NCBI GenBank assembly: GCA_051294375.1
Contig: CM119266.1
Span: 23,982,411 to 24,046,410 of the forward strand
Origin: Paraspadella gotoi
Taxonomy: Eukaryota; Chaetognatha
Length of the DNA: 64,000 nucleotides
Direction of reading: 5' to 3'
How positions within the stretch are numbered: position 1 is the first letter of the stretch; the number at the start of each line of letters is the position of its first letter. The position numbers were made by a program, and so were the translations under genes. The notes beneath the pieces are model-generated. The model was not told where the DNA came from, ran no database searches, and saw nothing but the letters and a program-made list of their open reading frames with translations. This document shows, piece after piece, positions 24,101 through 36,130 of the stretch.

Positions 24101-26252
24101 CAGAAGATGCCATTTCGGTATAAAAAAAAAAAAAAAATATAATACGTGTATATCGTTTACCTAAATCCCGACAACCATAGAATTTTTTCTTTTCACCTTT
24201 CTTCGTCCGTCTCAGGAACTTCCGAAATTGTGTCCGGGCAGGTGACCCGGTATTTGTCCTTGCAATTCGTGGCTCTCCATTAAAATTCACGTTTCTTTTC
24301 TTAGTTGGCTACTTTTTCAAAGATTCGGGTGTCAATATATGTCGGAAACCGAGCAGATTCGGCACCGGTCGTGGTCAGTTACAACCGGCTCTTCGTGCTT
24401 CTCGAACGCTGTATAGTGACTATAAATCGGTGTTATTAAAGTCGGCCACCGGGTGGGTGTACGTTCTAGTATACTACCGGCTTTAAATCTCGGATATAAA
24501 AGGCTTACTATATTGCTTTTGCTTTTGAACTAGTTATTTGTGTAGTTGTATGATGCCCGAAGTCAGGCTTGCCATAAAATCATTTTATATTGTGTCAGTT
24601 AGTTTAGTCAGTCAGAAATTAGTTTAGCTCCCTTCGTTCATTCCCCCTGCTTGTGTCGAGTCTATTGATAGGTCCATTTGTATGCTATCTGTTTTTCAGT
24701 TGCGGTTCAAACGTTTTTAAAGTACAGATAACAAGTCAGATTGACAGTTTTTAGTGTTTGCGTTTTTTTGGATTTAACGTTTGCAAACGGTAAGCCTTGT
24801 ACTGATACACGCCCGTACGAGGATTATTTGTTTCTTCTTGTTCGGTATAGTAGAGACGTTCTTTTCGGCATACCTCGTTCACACGGCGCTTCGCTAATCT
24901 GCTGCATGAAGTTGTGTGAGGCGGACCTCCGGCTCTCTCGTAGGACCGCATTTAGCATGACCTATAGTCTGTCTATGCTATTGTTCTTGTTTTTGCGTGT
25001 GAAAATATTTAGTATTTAGACAATTACGACAATCCTCGGTATTTATGTTATTACATCATGGCTCGGTTTTTCTAAAATTACTTATTGTGTTAACCATCTG
25101 TTTCGTCTTCCATAACGATGAATTAACTTTGAAGTACAATTAGCTGTGAGATGGATGTTGTGGTCATGTTCTGCCGGCTCAGTTTGTCGTCTTGCCGTCG
25201 GCACCCGTCTCGTTACCATGTTCTATTAATTATCGTACGTTTCGTCAGTTTTTGTCAGTTTTTTTGGAATTTTTAAGTATTTTGATGGTTTTTGAACAGT
25301 GGTAAGTCTCTGGCGGCGACATTTTTGGCATTATCTCAGCATTAAAATACTTTCCTTCCTACTTTCTGCACCCTCGCTGATCGATAGTGTTTATGTTTTT
25401 ATGTGTTTTTCTAGACACTGCTTCAAGGTATTGTTATGCTTGATCATACCCAATAGCGGGGTGTTGACAAATAACTATCTCTAAATTTCGAGAGAAATCC
25501 AGCTTCTCTTACCTTTTCCCGTTGCTCTTTTGCTCTTTATTACTGACCATCGAATAATGCCACCCGTTCTAGCGATCGCACGAATCTTAGGTTCGTTCTC
25601 TTGTTATACCTACTTAGTACAGAATCGAAGGCAGTTGTACAGCTGATTCTGTATTTGTGCCCGTTATATTCGATAGATTTCTTATTAAGATTGCTTGTTA
25701 TCGAATCTGCCATCGTGCATCTTTCAGATCTTCAAATTGTCACTGGGTTTTTAGTTCTTTTTCAAGTGAGTCATTAGAAATACTCTTATCAGATATCTCG
25801 GAAATCTTATTTTTTGTGTGATCGTCTGGTTTGGTGTGCTTTTCTATGTAATATGAATCATCTCTTTTTGGGTTAATTATTGGCGTCAGAAAACAAGTAA
25901 GAAAGCACACTTAAAGTTTATATATATTTGCTGAGTTTGTACTATTAAATGGTTTTTTGTTATTCTTTGCCAGGACTTGTCTAACCTTCACACGGACTTT
26001 ATCAATGCGTATTCTACGACATTTCGTCAATCCTGGGTCTGTTTCGTCATTCGTCGTCCTTTCTGGCCTTTAGCGACGTCGTTTCTCCGAGGACTGTCGT
26101 CGTCCACTCCAGGGCTCGAGACCGGCGCCTACGTCTCTTCTGCGCCATTTCATTTCCGCGATTTTATCTTCTGCTACTTGAATGCCTAGATTAAAAGCCT
26201 AGTCAGTAAGAATTATAAAGCGCCCATTCTCTGAACTTAGTACCATATACCA
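18105..26252. other. T-rich, CpG-bearing island without GA/CT tracts
   Basis: This 8 kb differs from both sides: many poly-T runs, frequent CGTTTT and TTCG words, and no long GA/CT microsatellite. A GC-rich patch at 19050-19750 has a thrice-repeated GGGGCGTCCGGGC-like word. Short open frames are scattered on both strands: ENPNGSGFVVRHLGQ after CTTTACAG at 20297, a Cys/Arg-rich frame at 22860-22960, and a frame at 24741-25019. No long frame or known transposon protein is visible. A TATA-like GATATAAAAGG at 24493 and an AATAAA near 23390 could belong to a promoter or LTR. It may be a decayed mobile element, a gene with short exons, or a misplaced contig. Confidence 0.45.
25974..26189 (+). CDS. 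possible terminal exon, unknown
   Basis: A good acceptor (TTGTTATTCTTTGCCAG ending at 25973) precedes a frame of 71 codons closed by TAG at 26187-26189. Segments include DLSNLHTDFINAYSTTFRQS and SSTPGLETGAYVSSAPFHFR. The patch is GC-richer than its surroundings. No domain is recognised. Confidence 0.3.
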   Translation, partial: DLSNLHTDFINAYSTTFRQSWVCFVIRRPFWPLATSFLRGLSSSTPGLETGAYVSSAPFHFRDFIFCYLNA

Positions 26253-26291
26253 ATGTGGAAATTTTTCTTGCCACTTGGTCATTTGTACGCC

Positions 26292-26373
<82 letters not shown>

Positions 26374-26999
26374 CTCTACTTTCCCGGTATTCTTGTCGCA
26401 TTAACTTTCTTTTCTTCCCTCCTTTCATTTCACCTTCTTCTTTCCTTTCCTCCCCTCCATCCTTCTTTCCTCTTATTTTCCTTCCTTTCTCCTTCCTCTC
26501 TTTCTGCGCTTCTGTCTGGCTCCGCCTCTTCCACAAATTCAACGCCCTCTCCTTTGGAGGTCACGGAAAGAAAAATTAAAGGGCCTCGCGGTTGTCGTTG
26601 TTGTCCTTGCTGTTATTCGGATGGCTGACTCTATGGGAGTTTTTTTTAGAATTTAATTTTCCGGGAAAGAAAATCAGACGATGTTATAGTAGAACTTAAA
26701 TTAATACATAACCGGCTAACTTTGTAGGGTGTGTGTCTTTTCAGAGAGAAATAAGGTTTTCAGATGATTACACGAACCGGCGAAGAAACAGCGGTGTTTC
26801 CTTCGTGGTCTCTGGAGGCTGAGACTGAGCTGGCAGTGGGTGGAAGGGGGATTTGGAAAAAAGGGTAAAGGGGAGAATGAATTTAAAGGGGTGGGTGGGG
26901 AGTAGGTGGGTTGGAGAAGGGATGCAAGCAGAATCGCTGAGGCGAAGAAAGGAAAATCGAAGAGTATCCATCGTCGAGAGCGTTTAGACATAATAAGAC

Positions 27000-27037
<38 letters not shown>

Positions 27038-27066
27038 AGAGGAGAGGAGAGAGAGAGAGGAGAGAG

Positions 27067-27105
<39 letters not shown>

Positions 27106-27204
27106 TGAGCAGATTGAAATCATTCGCTCGCAAGATTCGAGAAATGAGCGATGGATATCTATAAAAAAAAACTACTTCTTAAGTCGTGGAATTGTTAGAA
27201 AATC
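26253..27204 (+). repeat. 1.2 kb duplicated unit, copy C (partial)
   Basis: Matches copies A and B from TGTGGAAATTT to TCGTGGAATTG and then continues without a gap into unique sequence. It contains a CT tract (26295-26375) and a GA tract (27005-27105). It lacks the first ~270 bp of A and B: the break at 26253 joins it directly to the T-rich island. Confidence 0.88.
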
Positions 27205-28050
27205 TCCGAAAAATTCCGGATTTTTGTTTTATCGTCGACTTTCTTGAATATTAGGTTTAAGCTTGTTGATAATGATAATAAGACGACTTCTCAACATCAA
27301 TTTTGTGTAATGGATTTTACCCATACCCCTTACTCAAAACTCGATGAACATAAGTTCAATATATTCACATCCAAATTCTAAGAACTACGTACGATGTACT
27401 ATAACCATATACAAAACACAAAAAAAATAGCGTAACATTTACGAGAAAAATGTTGGTCTAAGTCATTTTTTTGTTTACAAATAATAACCGTCGAGTTTTT
27501 GCGGATTCTCGTCTCCTCATACTAATTTATCTTTCAAACGTATAAAACCTGAAAAAGAAGGATGAAACAGTAATGATGAAGGATCCTTAGGCACTTCCTC
27601 GAAAATATAAAAAAAAATGTTCGCTAGTATTTTTTTTTTCTTTTACTTTTCTCTGTAAAAGAAACGAAGCCAAAAGTCGCGAGGAAATGTAATTATTGAA
27701 AGAAAACAGATCGAGAGAATCCGGCTGCATCGTCGTCATCGTCCTCTTTTCGAACTTCGACAAGAATAACAATTTTAAAACCGGCTACCGTTACCGAATA
27801 AACAAACCGGGAGAACGCTCCCAAAACTCTCGATACCCATCCCTTGTTTACATTCGCCAACATCGGAGATTCCCTCTGTTTTCGTCGCCGGTGGAATAAC
27901 CTCCGTCGGGGCCTTAAAAAATGTTAATTTGCAGTTCATAAGAGTTTTGTTGGTTCATTACTCATTAAAGCGTAGCAAAAATATAAAAATCAAGTGGAAT
28001 CAAAATTCCGAATAGTAGATGTCACAAACAGGCCTGTACCTGTGAACATT
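27205..28050. other. AT-rich intergenic sequence
   Basis: No gene seen. A short CpG-rich patch at 27700-27900 has open frames on the + strand without recognisable content. Confidence 0.5.
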
Positions 28051-29165
28051 TTTAAATAAAAAAAATATATTTTTCAATTCTTTCGCAATATGCCCATTAT
28101 TTATACACGGTTCTTTTTATGGAGGAGGAAAAAGAAAATGGAAATATCCATCTCTGGAATGCATAAAAACCTGAAGAGTTGCTAGTTCTGGCAAGAGCTT
28201 AGGCTAAGTTTCAAGAAAAATTTGTCCAACCAGTTTTTTTTAAATTGCAGTTGAAGTTGGTAAGTTATTTTTGAGAAATTGATAACGTTTGTACTAATTT
28301 TGCAAAATATAGACTCCAATTCCAACATCTATATGTCAACGATATCAGTAACGAGAGCTTCATTTAAGACTCACTCTAACTTTCTCGACCTTTGGTTTTA
28401 AAAAGTTATTAATCAAAATATATATCTTTTTCTTTAAAAAAGTAATGGGCAATGGTGAGATTATGAGAAGTTATAATAAGACTTTAATCTAAAATTAATG
28501 AGGATACACGAACGAGTTCTTATAGACCAGTCTTCTTTCATATTAAATCATAAATAAATTTCTTCAAGGCTTAATATAGGTAATCATCACCCCCCAAATT
28601 TGAAAAAAGTATAATTAAATTTGTAAATTAAATTTACCAGTAATGATTTTATTAATTTTACTTAATATATTATGGACTAGAAACTTTATAGATGTGACCT
28701 TCTATTTTGAGCCTATGCAACCTCTTTACGATAAATATTTATTGAGAACTACCAAAGAAGCCCCAAAATATTTAGAAAACATAATTTTTAATTATATTTA
28801 AGTCATATCTCCTGGTGAATATATAACTTATTTAGTCAAATGATTTTATTTCAACAGACGTATATAAGTGTTAAGGCACATTATTAAAATACCATTTAGT
28901 TATAATTTTTATCATAATTTAATCAGGACACTTAATTTTCAGACAATTTTAACCAAATTTTCTAACATATACTTTTGGTTTTTACAGCAACAAAGTATTA
29001 AAACAGTAAAATTAAAAATTGATGATAAATCTGGCTAAGGCCAAAAGCTTAGAATGTATATATAGCGTTTTAAAAATTTTTCTCATAAAGATTTTAATGA
29101 TATAAGGACCTAAAAAAAATTTAAAAGAATATTATATATTACAATTAAAGATTGAAGAAATAATG
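28051..29165 (+). repeat. large inverted repeat, left arm
   Basis: An arm of about 1.1 kb matches the reverse complement of 29588-30680. Anchor words that pair: TATACACGGTTC (28108) with GAACCGTGTATA (30605), GCAGTTGAAGTTGGTAAG (28247) with CTTACCAACTTCAACTGC (30462), and ATTAAAGATTGAAGAA (29144) with TTCTTCAATCTTTAAT (29590). Divergence is roughly 15-20% with many small indels, so it is old and real. AT content is very high. No open frame is present in the arm. Confidence 0.88.
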
Positions 29166-29587
29166 ATATACAGTAGTTTTATGGATTATTGTAGTGCTTG
29201 TAGTAGTAGTCGTGGGTGTAGGGTCCAGGGTGACGGTTTTGGTTGGTGTGGGAATAATTTTTTTTGCGTCATTATAATTGTGTGGTCCATATTGTTATCC
29301 ATGGGTGTGTTATTATAATTAATATTATTTTTAAATAGATATCAATATAGTAGTCATAGTAGTGGTTGTACTATTATATCCTGTATTAGAACCTGAAAAT
29401 TATGGTATGAATGTGTGATTGTTAGATGTAGGAAATATGTTTTTATAATATTAAATTTTTTCTAAAAAATTTACCTACTCTTTAAAAACTAAAAACTTTC
29501 AATATTAGGGTTTTAAGAATATGGCTATCTGTTTATAATTATAGAATCATGATAAATAATAAAAAAACTAACTGGAATATCATTATT
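29166..29587. other. spacer of the large inverted repeat
   Basis: About 420 bp between the arms. It is G/T-rich near 29200-29260 (GTAGTAGTAGTCGTGGGTG, then GGTTTTGGTTGGTGTGGG) and AT-rich afterwards. No coding frame and no obvious transposase remnant. Confidence 0.6.
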
Positions 29588-30680
29588 ATTCTTCAATCTT
29601 TAATTATAATAGAATTTTTTCTATTTTTCATTGCATTATATCATTAATCTTTATGAGAAAAATTTTTAAACCTAATAATACATTCTAAGTCTTTTGGCTT
29701 ACAGATTTTATCATAATTTTGATTATGTTTTTTTCTAGTACTTTGTTGTTGTAAAAATCAAAGTATATGCTAAAATTTGTTAAAAAATTGGCTGAAATTA
29801 AGTGTCCTGATTAAATTATGATAAAATAATAGCAAACTTAATGGTATTTAATATGTGCCTTACACTTTAATCTGCTGAATAAAATCATGACTTTAAAATA
29901 AGTTAATATGCACTGAGATATGACTTAAATAAATTAAAAAAGTTACATTTTTAAAGATTTTTAGGCTTTTTGGTAGTACTCAATAAATATTATCGTAAAG
30001 AGTTGGGCAATAGGCTCAAAATGACAGTCACATCCTATAGTTTCTAGTCCATAGATATTAAGTAAAATTATATAAAATCATTATGGTAAGATTATTTACA
30101 AATTTAATTATATTTTTTTAAAATTTTTTGGGATGATGGTACCTATATTTAAGCTTGAAGAAAAAATTTTATTTATGAACTTAATTGAAAGAAGACTGTT
30201 CTATAGAAACTTGTTGGTTATCCTCCAAAATTTTTTAGATTAAAGTCCTATATATTCTCAATAATACTCACCATTCAGACTTTTTAAAGAAAAAATAATA
30301 TATTTGATTAAATAACTTTTTTAACCAAAAGTCGGAGAAGTTGGGAGTGGTTCTTAAATTTAAAAAGCTCTCGGTTTACTGATATCTTTGACATATAGAG
30401 TTTGAATTGAGTCTATATTTTGCAAAATTAGTACAAAAGTATCAAATTCTCAAAAATTAAACTTACCAACTTCAACTGCAATTAAAAAAAAAACTGGTTG
30501 ACAAATTTTTCGACTTAGCCTAAGCTCTTGTTCCAGACAGCAACCTTTCAGCGTTTTTATCATTCCAGAGATGATAATTTTTCCATTGTTCTTTCCCATA
30601 GAAAGAACCGTGTATACATAGACTCACCATAGAAAATGTTGGAAATTATAAAATGTGTTTTTTCTTTATTTTTAAAACCA
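29588..30680 (-). repeat. large inverted repeat, right arm
   Basis: Partner of 28051-29165. The inner end is well matched and similarity fades beyond about 30640. Total structure with spacer is about 2.6 kb. Foldback elements and non-autonomous DNA transposons with long terminal inverted repeats have this shape, but I see no target-site duplication that I can vouch for. Confidence 0.88.
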
Positions 30681-30770
30681 GATTCGAATTCCTCACGAAA
30701 AGTGTACAATGAAATATAACTCTTTTAGAAAAACTATTTCATTAAGTGGGTCAAAAAAATCCTAAAAACT

Positions 30771-31078
30771 TTGTGGCGACTCCTCAAAAAATAAGAAGAC
30801 GTTTTCCATCAAATAATTTTACATGTAATGGTTCAAAAAACCATGCCAAACAAAAAGTAAAAATCATAACCAAGGAAATATAACAATAACAACAATAACA
30901 AATATAATTACATAATTAGCGTTTGTAACGCTCAACAGTAGATAAAACGGTTACGTGCGTGAGAAACTTCATCCACTAAATGGTTGAGTGGTGAGATTCA
31001 CTAGTGGTGAATGGTAAGGTCACCCGTCGTCAGTTTGTCGTCGTCTTTGTCGTCGTCTTCGTCATTTGGGTCGCTACA
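30771..31078. mobile_element. small element with TGTGGCGAC…GTCGCTACA ends
   Basis: The left end TGTGGCGACTC (30771) and right end GGGTCGCTACA (31068-31078) are near-perfect inverted ends over about 10 bases, bounding 308 bp. The right end includes the GTCGTCTTCGTCATTTG word also seen at 2655-2674. It could be a MITE, a solo LTR fragment (TG…CA ends), or part of a larger unit including the inverted repeat beside it. Confidence 0.35.
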
Positions 31079-33720
31079 TATATATAATTAACCTAAAATT
31101 AAATTTTAGTATAAAAAATATAGTTTTTTTGAATTTTGGCTAACTTAATAAAAGAACTTTTGATTAAGACTATATTTTCTTTTATCAACTTTTATGAGGA
31201 ATTCGGAATCTGCTTCAAAACTAAAATAACTTATTTTAAAATTTTGACACCTTTCTATAGTAAGTACTATGATAAATATGGGCGTATGCGAAAAATTGAG
31301 AAATAATTTTTTTTTTTTGATATATAATGTTCTACAGTGTTCTTAGTTTCTGTTAGTGTTCTTTAACAACTTATTTCGAATTTGGATCTGCAACTTTCAC
31401 TACGCCTTATTGACTCATTTGCAATTTTATAATGTAATATCTGAAACTATGAAAGGTTTTATCTTTATAATATACTTAATGGTGATTTTACTATAAACAA
31501 GTCTCTTTTGCGATTTGAAGACAATGCTGCTAGACAAGAATCGAAAGGAAATTTGCCAAAAAATGTTGTAGAAATTTCAAAGAAGCTTTTTCCAAAAACG
31601 TTTTCATAACCGCTGACTTCTCAAAAGTCTTGTTTTAAGATTCTATGTATGAATCGGATAAAAACATGAAATTCTCCACTCGCTTCACAATTTCTTTCTT
31701 TTCACTTAGAATACCTGATTTTACCCAATCCCTTACCGCTTCCTCCTCCATACCTTCTATTCGCCCCCCCCATTCCCGACCTCAACGATCCCCGCATCCA
31801 ATCCCTAACATTTCGCTTTGGGATACAAACCAGACCGCTCGAAAAAATTACTTTTTTACAGATTTCGAATTCTCTCGAACACGAATCTCGCCCCAATTTT
31901 CGCGAAGCTCGAAAGAGTTTTTCGGTTTTTAAAACGCGGCGAAACCCGGGGAACGGTCCCGTGATCGAGAGTCGTCGCCGTTAACCGGTGAACTTAACGC
32001 TTCACGATTTCACCTCGGCCAACGTTTATGGGTTTTCGCGTTGGCCACGTTCTCCCGTAACGATAATTGAAGGGTAGATTTTTTTTCCGCGATAAATTTG
32101 TTACAATTTACGTACACGCGGGTAACTGAGCTCGATTATTTCCTTGATAATCTCGATATTATGAGCCCGTGATTAAGGAAACCATGTATGTATTTTTAAA
32201 AAAATATGATTTATCAATTGAAATATTACTTAATTTTAAACTTTTGTAACCTTGTAGCTAGCCCAAATCATAATTTTAGTGATAAAAGGATGAAAAAACA
32301 GATTCATGTAAATAATTTCATTTAATTGGCACTAAAGAAAAATTATACAAGAGAACAACGAACTGATTAACGCAGTTTAATAACTGGAAAATGTAATTTA
32401 TGAATGTAAATTACTGTCCATATGATTTATATTAGAAAAAGCTAACGCATTAACTTTATTTTAGCGTAAAAATACCTTTATACTATGATTGCATGGTACT
32501 TCATTCGAAAAAAAATTAAGCTAAGAGTTTTAATAAGTGAAAATAAAAAGGCTAAATATAATGAGAAAGATACCGTACGCCTATGCTGTGTATTGCACAT
32601 TTTATGACATTGCATTTTCCCAGACCATGCACATTTTAATTATAACAAAGAAAAAAACAAAACAAAGAAAAGAAAAACCTAAAAATATTGCAAAAATATA
32701 TTTAAACTTGTACATTCTAAGTAACGAATTGGTAAAAAAAAGAACGAGTAAATCAACTGTACAAATATAAAGAAAAAATAGAGAAAATTAGCACCATTCG
32801 TAGATTTTTAGCACCGTTACTGTTGCAATCATTTAGAAAATTAGCACCGTTTCTGTTTTCACAAATATCGAACACATTGTGGGTTTTAAGAATAACGGTT
32901 ACGAATAAATAAAGCTCTCGCGACAAATTTATCCATTTTTGTCGTAGTTATGATATAAAAATGATGTAATATGTTGATAATTAACGCCTTACCAATGCGA
33001 GGATATATCTCATTCATTTAAAGCAAGGTATCAAAGAAGCCATGTTCTATTGTAACGTAGGAACAAAATTTTTTTTAAATTTGTAAAGTAATATGTTGGA
33101 GGGAAAAATAACATCACGATATTGCGCTACTTGTTGTATGTACACACGATAGCATTTTGTTCATATCATCGTCGCTCTCGAAACGAAAGAAACTAAAGAT
33201 TGTTTTCATTAAAAAAAAAAGGAAAAGAAGAAAAAAAACCTCTGTAATAAAACTAAGTCTTTTTTATAGTTTTTTTCCCTTGAAACTGGGTGGTTGTCAA
33301 TCTTTCTTTTTTTCTGTCGTTTCTTTTAATTGGAGGGAGAGTAAGAGGATTGGGGAACATAGTTCGAGGGATCGGGGGATAAGAGATAGGGGGATACGGA
33401 TAGGAGAGGGCAAGAAATGGGGGGGGGAATTTGTTTTCGGCAACCCGACGTGGGCGAGCCGCCTCGGCTTTATTTAAATTTTTTTTTCTTTGGCTGCGAA
33501 GAAGAGAGAGAGAGAGTGGAGGTGAGAGAGCGAGAGAGGAATGCCATTCGGAGATTCGGACGGGAGGAGCGATTCTTGGGATGGATGGGGGGGGGTAGGT
33601 GCGAGAGAGAAGAGGAAGAGAACGGAAGACGAAACGGCGGTACGTGGATTCGAATATTTTCCGACATTTTTGGAGTGGAAGTGGGATTTCCAGGCGCGAT
33701 CGGCGCTCGTGAGGAGGATG
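31079..33720. other. AT-rich intergenic sequence
   Basis: Nothing gene-like that I can support. A CpG-rich patch around 31840-32140 (GCGGCGAAACCCGGGGAACG) has no convincing frame. At 33300-33720 the + strand becomes purine-rich (GGAGAGAG, GGGGG), giving Arg/Glu/Gly frames on one strand and Pro/Ser on the other. Confidence 0.5.
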
Positions 33721-33804
33721 GGGGGCGGGGAGTTTGAAAGGAGGGGAAGAATGCTTCGAAGGCGTGGTGACAGCGGAGAGAAGAGTCGTTGTCTTCGTCG
33801 TCGT

Positions 33805-33940
33805 CGAGATGGACGACGACGACGGCGATGACGATGACGACGACGACGTCGGCGAACAACAAAACGAAAATCCCTCTTCGGATCGACGGGTGGGTTCGTC
33901 CGGAAAAGTCAAGGACTTGTCGACGAGAGTTTCGAGGATG
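33805..33940 (+). CDS. possible acidic exon
   Basis: The frame reads poly-Asp from GAC/GAT codons and then a balanced stretch (VGEQQNENPSSDRRVGSSG then KVKDLSTRVSRMW) up to a possible GTGAAAG donor near 33944. The Asp run is a (GAC)n repeat; the second half has ordinary composition. The same plan, Asp-rich followed by a normal sequence, is seen at 49.1 and 6.3 kb. Unknown gene. Confidence 0.25.
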
Positions 33941-33958
33941 TGGGTGAAAGGCTGTTGA

Positions 33959-33963
<5 letters not shown>

Positions 33964-34043
<80 letters not shown>
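33964..34043. repeat. (GA)n microsatellite
   Basis: About 80 bp of GA. Confidence 0.96.
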
Positions 34044-34044
<1 letters not shown>

Positions 34045-34199
34045 TTGTTGAAACGAGGGGGTAGAAGAGAAAGAGCTGGGGACGCCGGAGTGGGCGATCT
34101 GCTTGTCGTTGGTTGGAAAAGCGTCAGGAGGCGTGACGAAGACGCTGCTGGTCGAACCACAGATGTCGCGCGGATTTGTCGTCAGGAATGAAGCTGAAA

Positions 34200-35930
34200 A
34201 GAAAGTAATACGAGTTCATAAAATTAATTATGATTCTTAAGCATAAATTATCCTATTATAGTACCATTTATTCATTAAGTAGGCAAAATTATTCAAATTT
34301 TGTCCTTAATTAAAGAATTTCTTTTAATGATTTATACTATTATTTTTTAATTCTTTAATCCTGAGAGACAACAACAGAAGGTGAGGGAATAGAAGCTAAA
34401 CTCGAGGGTCGAGGAGGTCTTGAATCTAGGGAAATGAACTGAGGGTGGTTGAGACTGTGAGACATCACTTTGGTGGGTGTTGGAGTTCAGTTTTTTTTTA
34501 TCTGTTAAATTGTTTCAATTGTTTAGTATTTATTATAAAATTTATAGTATCCTAAAAAATCCCGCGAAAGTTGGTTCAAGTGTATAATAAAAACTAGGAG
34601 TGTGCTTTATATCTGAATGGATGTAGTTGGAATGAGTGAAAGGATGAAAAAAATGTTTTACATCTGAAGAGATGGGTTGAGGAAGACGAGAAGTGCTTTG
34701 CATCTGGTTATACTTTTAAACTTTTTCCGCGAATTTGCTCGATTTTCTCGTCAGAGGCTCGAAGAATTTTAAATCGATCATAGAATAAAAAAAAAGACGC
34801 CAGACAAAATATATAAAAATAGCGAAAAACACAAACTCATACTTTGAGAACAATCGTTCACTTTTTAAGTCATTCAATTTTTTTTAAACGGTTTGTTTAC
34901 TTAATTTATAAGTTCATCCATATCTTTCATCAATCGCTTTTCATAAGCTATCCTCTAAGTAACAAGCACCCTCTTCCAATCATTCTCACCATCCTTTACC
35001 AAGCTTTTAGCGAAAAATCGCTTTTTGCTCTCGATAACAACGAAGGTCATTAAAATCTCTCTCCCGAACTCAATACGGTCCCGACTCGTCGCATTTTTGA
35101 CTGACGATCACTACACAATAACATTTTCTTTTTACTTTTTTATTTCTATTTTTTTTTTTTTTTTTACGATTTCAGCGACCATCATTCTCGATTGCTTCGT
35201 GCGCGTTCGGGCTTTGAAAAGTCCTTAGTCGGCCTTTGGTCCGCGGGGTCGTCTCGACTCAAAACAAAATTTTAGTTTTAAGTAAAAAAAAACCCTTTTC
35301 TCCATTTTTTATTCAAATCTTTTGGAGGTAAACGTCCCTCGAATTAGAAAAAAGTGGTTAAAGGAGAAAGGATAAACGTTTGAAAGGACGCACCCTGGTT
35401 TTTTTTCCTAATCAAAAAATAATTTTTGAGATAACCTCGTTCCAAAAAAAAAGTTTTTTCTCCGAAAACGACTTCACTAAGTGGGAAAGATTTAATTTTT
35501 AGGGATATACTAAGTGGGGTAGAATAAACGCGCCCCCCGGTCCCTTTGATTCTCCCCTCGCTTTATGATCTGGTAATAGTAAAAGGGGTAAACACCATTA
35601 ACTTTTAAATTCTTTAAACCGAATTTTTATCACGCTCGCCGATTCGTCAATGCCCTGTACAACATTTAGGCGAAGTTGTTAACCTAAATCAAGTTTCACA
35701 CGAGATATTTTTTTTTTTTTAAACTTTCGTCAAAGGCTGATTTTTATCTCTGATCGAGATTTTTCGTGTCTCACGATCGAACGAAAACGGTCGGACGTTA
35801 GAATCGTTGTCAGTCCAACAAACTTGACGAACCTGACAATTTAAAGACGATCTTGGCTTCCTTGACGACGGCTTTGACTCGATGATGATCTTGACAGTCG
35901 CGTGGTAATCCGTGAACAGTTTTTTTTTCT
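34200..35930. other. intergenic, no gene seen
   Basis: AT-rich with poly-T and poly-A runs. At 34600-34710 a loosely repeated word appears three times (GTGCTTTATATCTG, TGTTTTACATCTG, GTGCTTTGCATCTG) about 45-50 bases apart. From 35740 onward the sequence turns CpG-rich. Confidence 0.5.
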
Positions 35931-35931
35931 T

Positions 35932-36130
35932 TTCTCGATGACGTAAGTCACGTGACCAAACGAAGACGAACGGTGACGCGACGAAGCGATCGCGTCATCG
36001 AATCGATCAATCGACAATCACAATCACAGACTGAGGATGACCAATCACTGCGACGAAGTTGGACGATCGATTTTTAATCGATCACACGAGGATCGTATTT
36101 CCGGCGGCGAAAAGGACGGAAGGGATTGAG
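35932..36130 (+). promoter_or_regulatory. possible CpG-rich promoter with CRE-like and CACGTG sites
   Basis: A CpG-rich 200 bp patch holds GATGACGTAAGTCACGTGAC (35938-35957). This combines a CRE/ATF-like TGACGTAA with a palindromic GTCACGTGAC E-box of the USF/MITF-TFEB type. CAATCAC and ATCGAT words and GTATTTCCGGCGGCG (about 36095, an Ets-like TTCCGG core) follow. Such clusters are typical of housekeeping promoters. It lies upstream of the candidate exon at 36587. No TATA box. Confidence 0.3.

Noticed and set aside
24493-24503. TATA-like box as the promoter of an LTR
   Set aside because: No matching second LTR, primer-binding site or polypurine tract could be found around it.
33253-33912. 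219-codon minus frame rich in Ser/Pro/Arg
   Set aside because: Opposite of a purine-rich strand; low complexity, and competing frames on the + strand fit as well or better.
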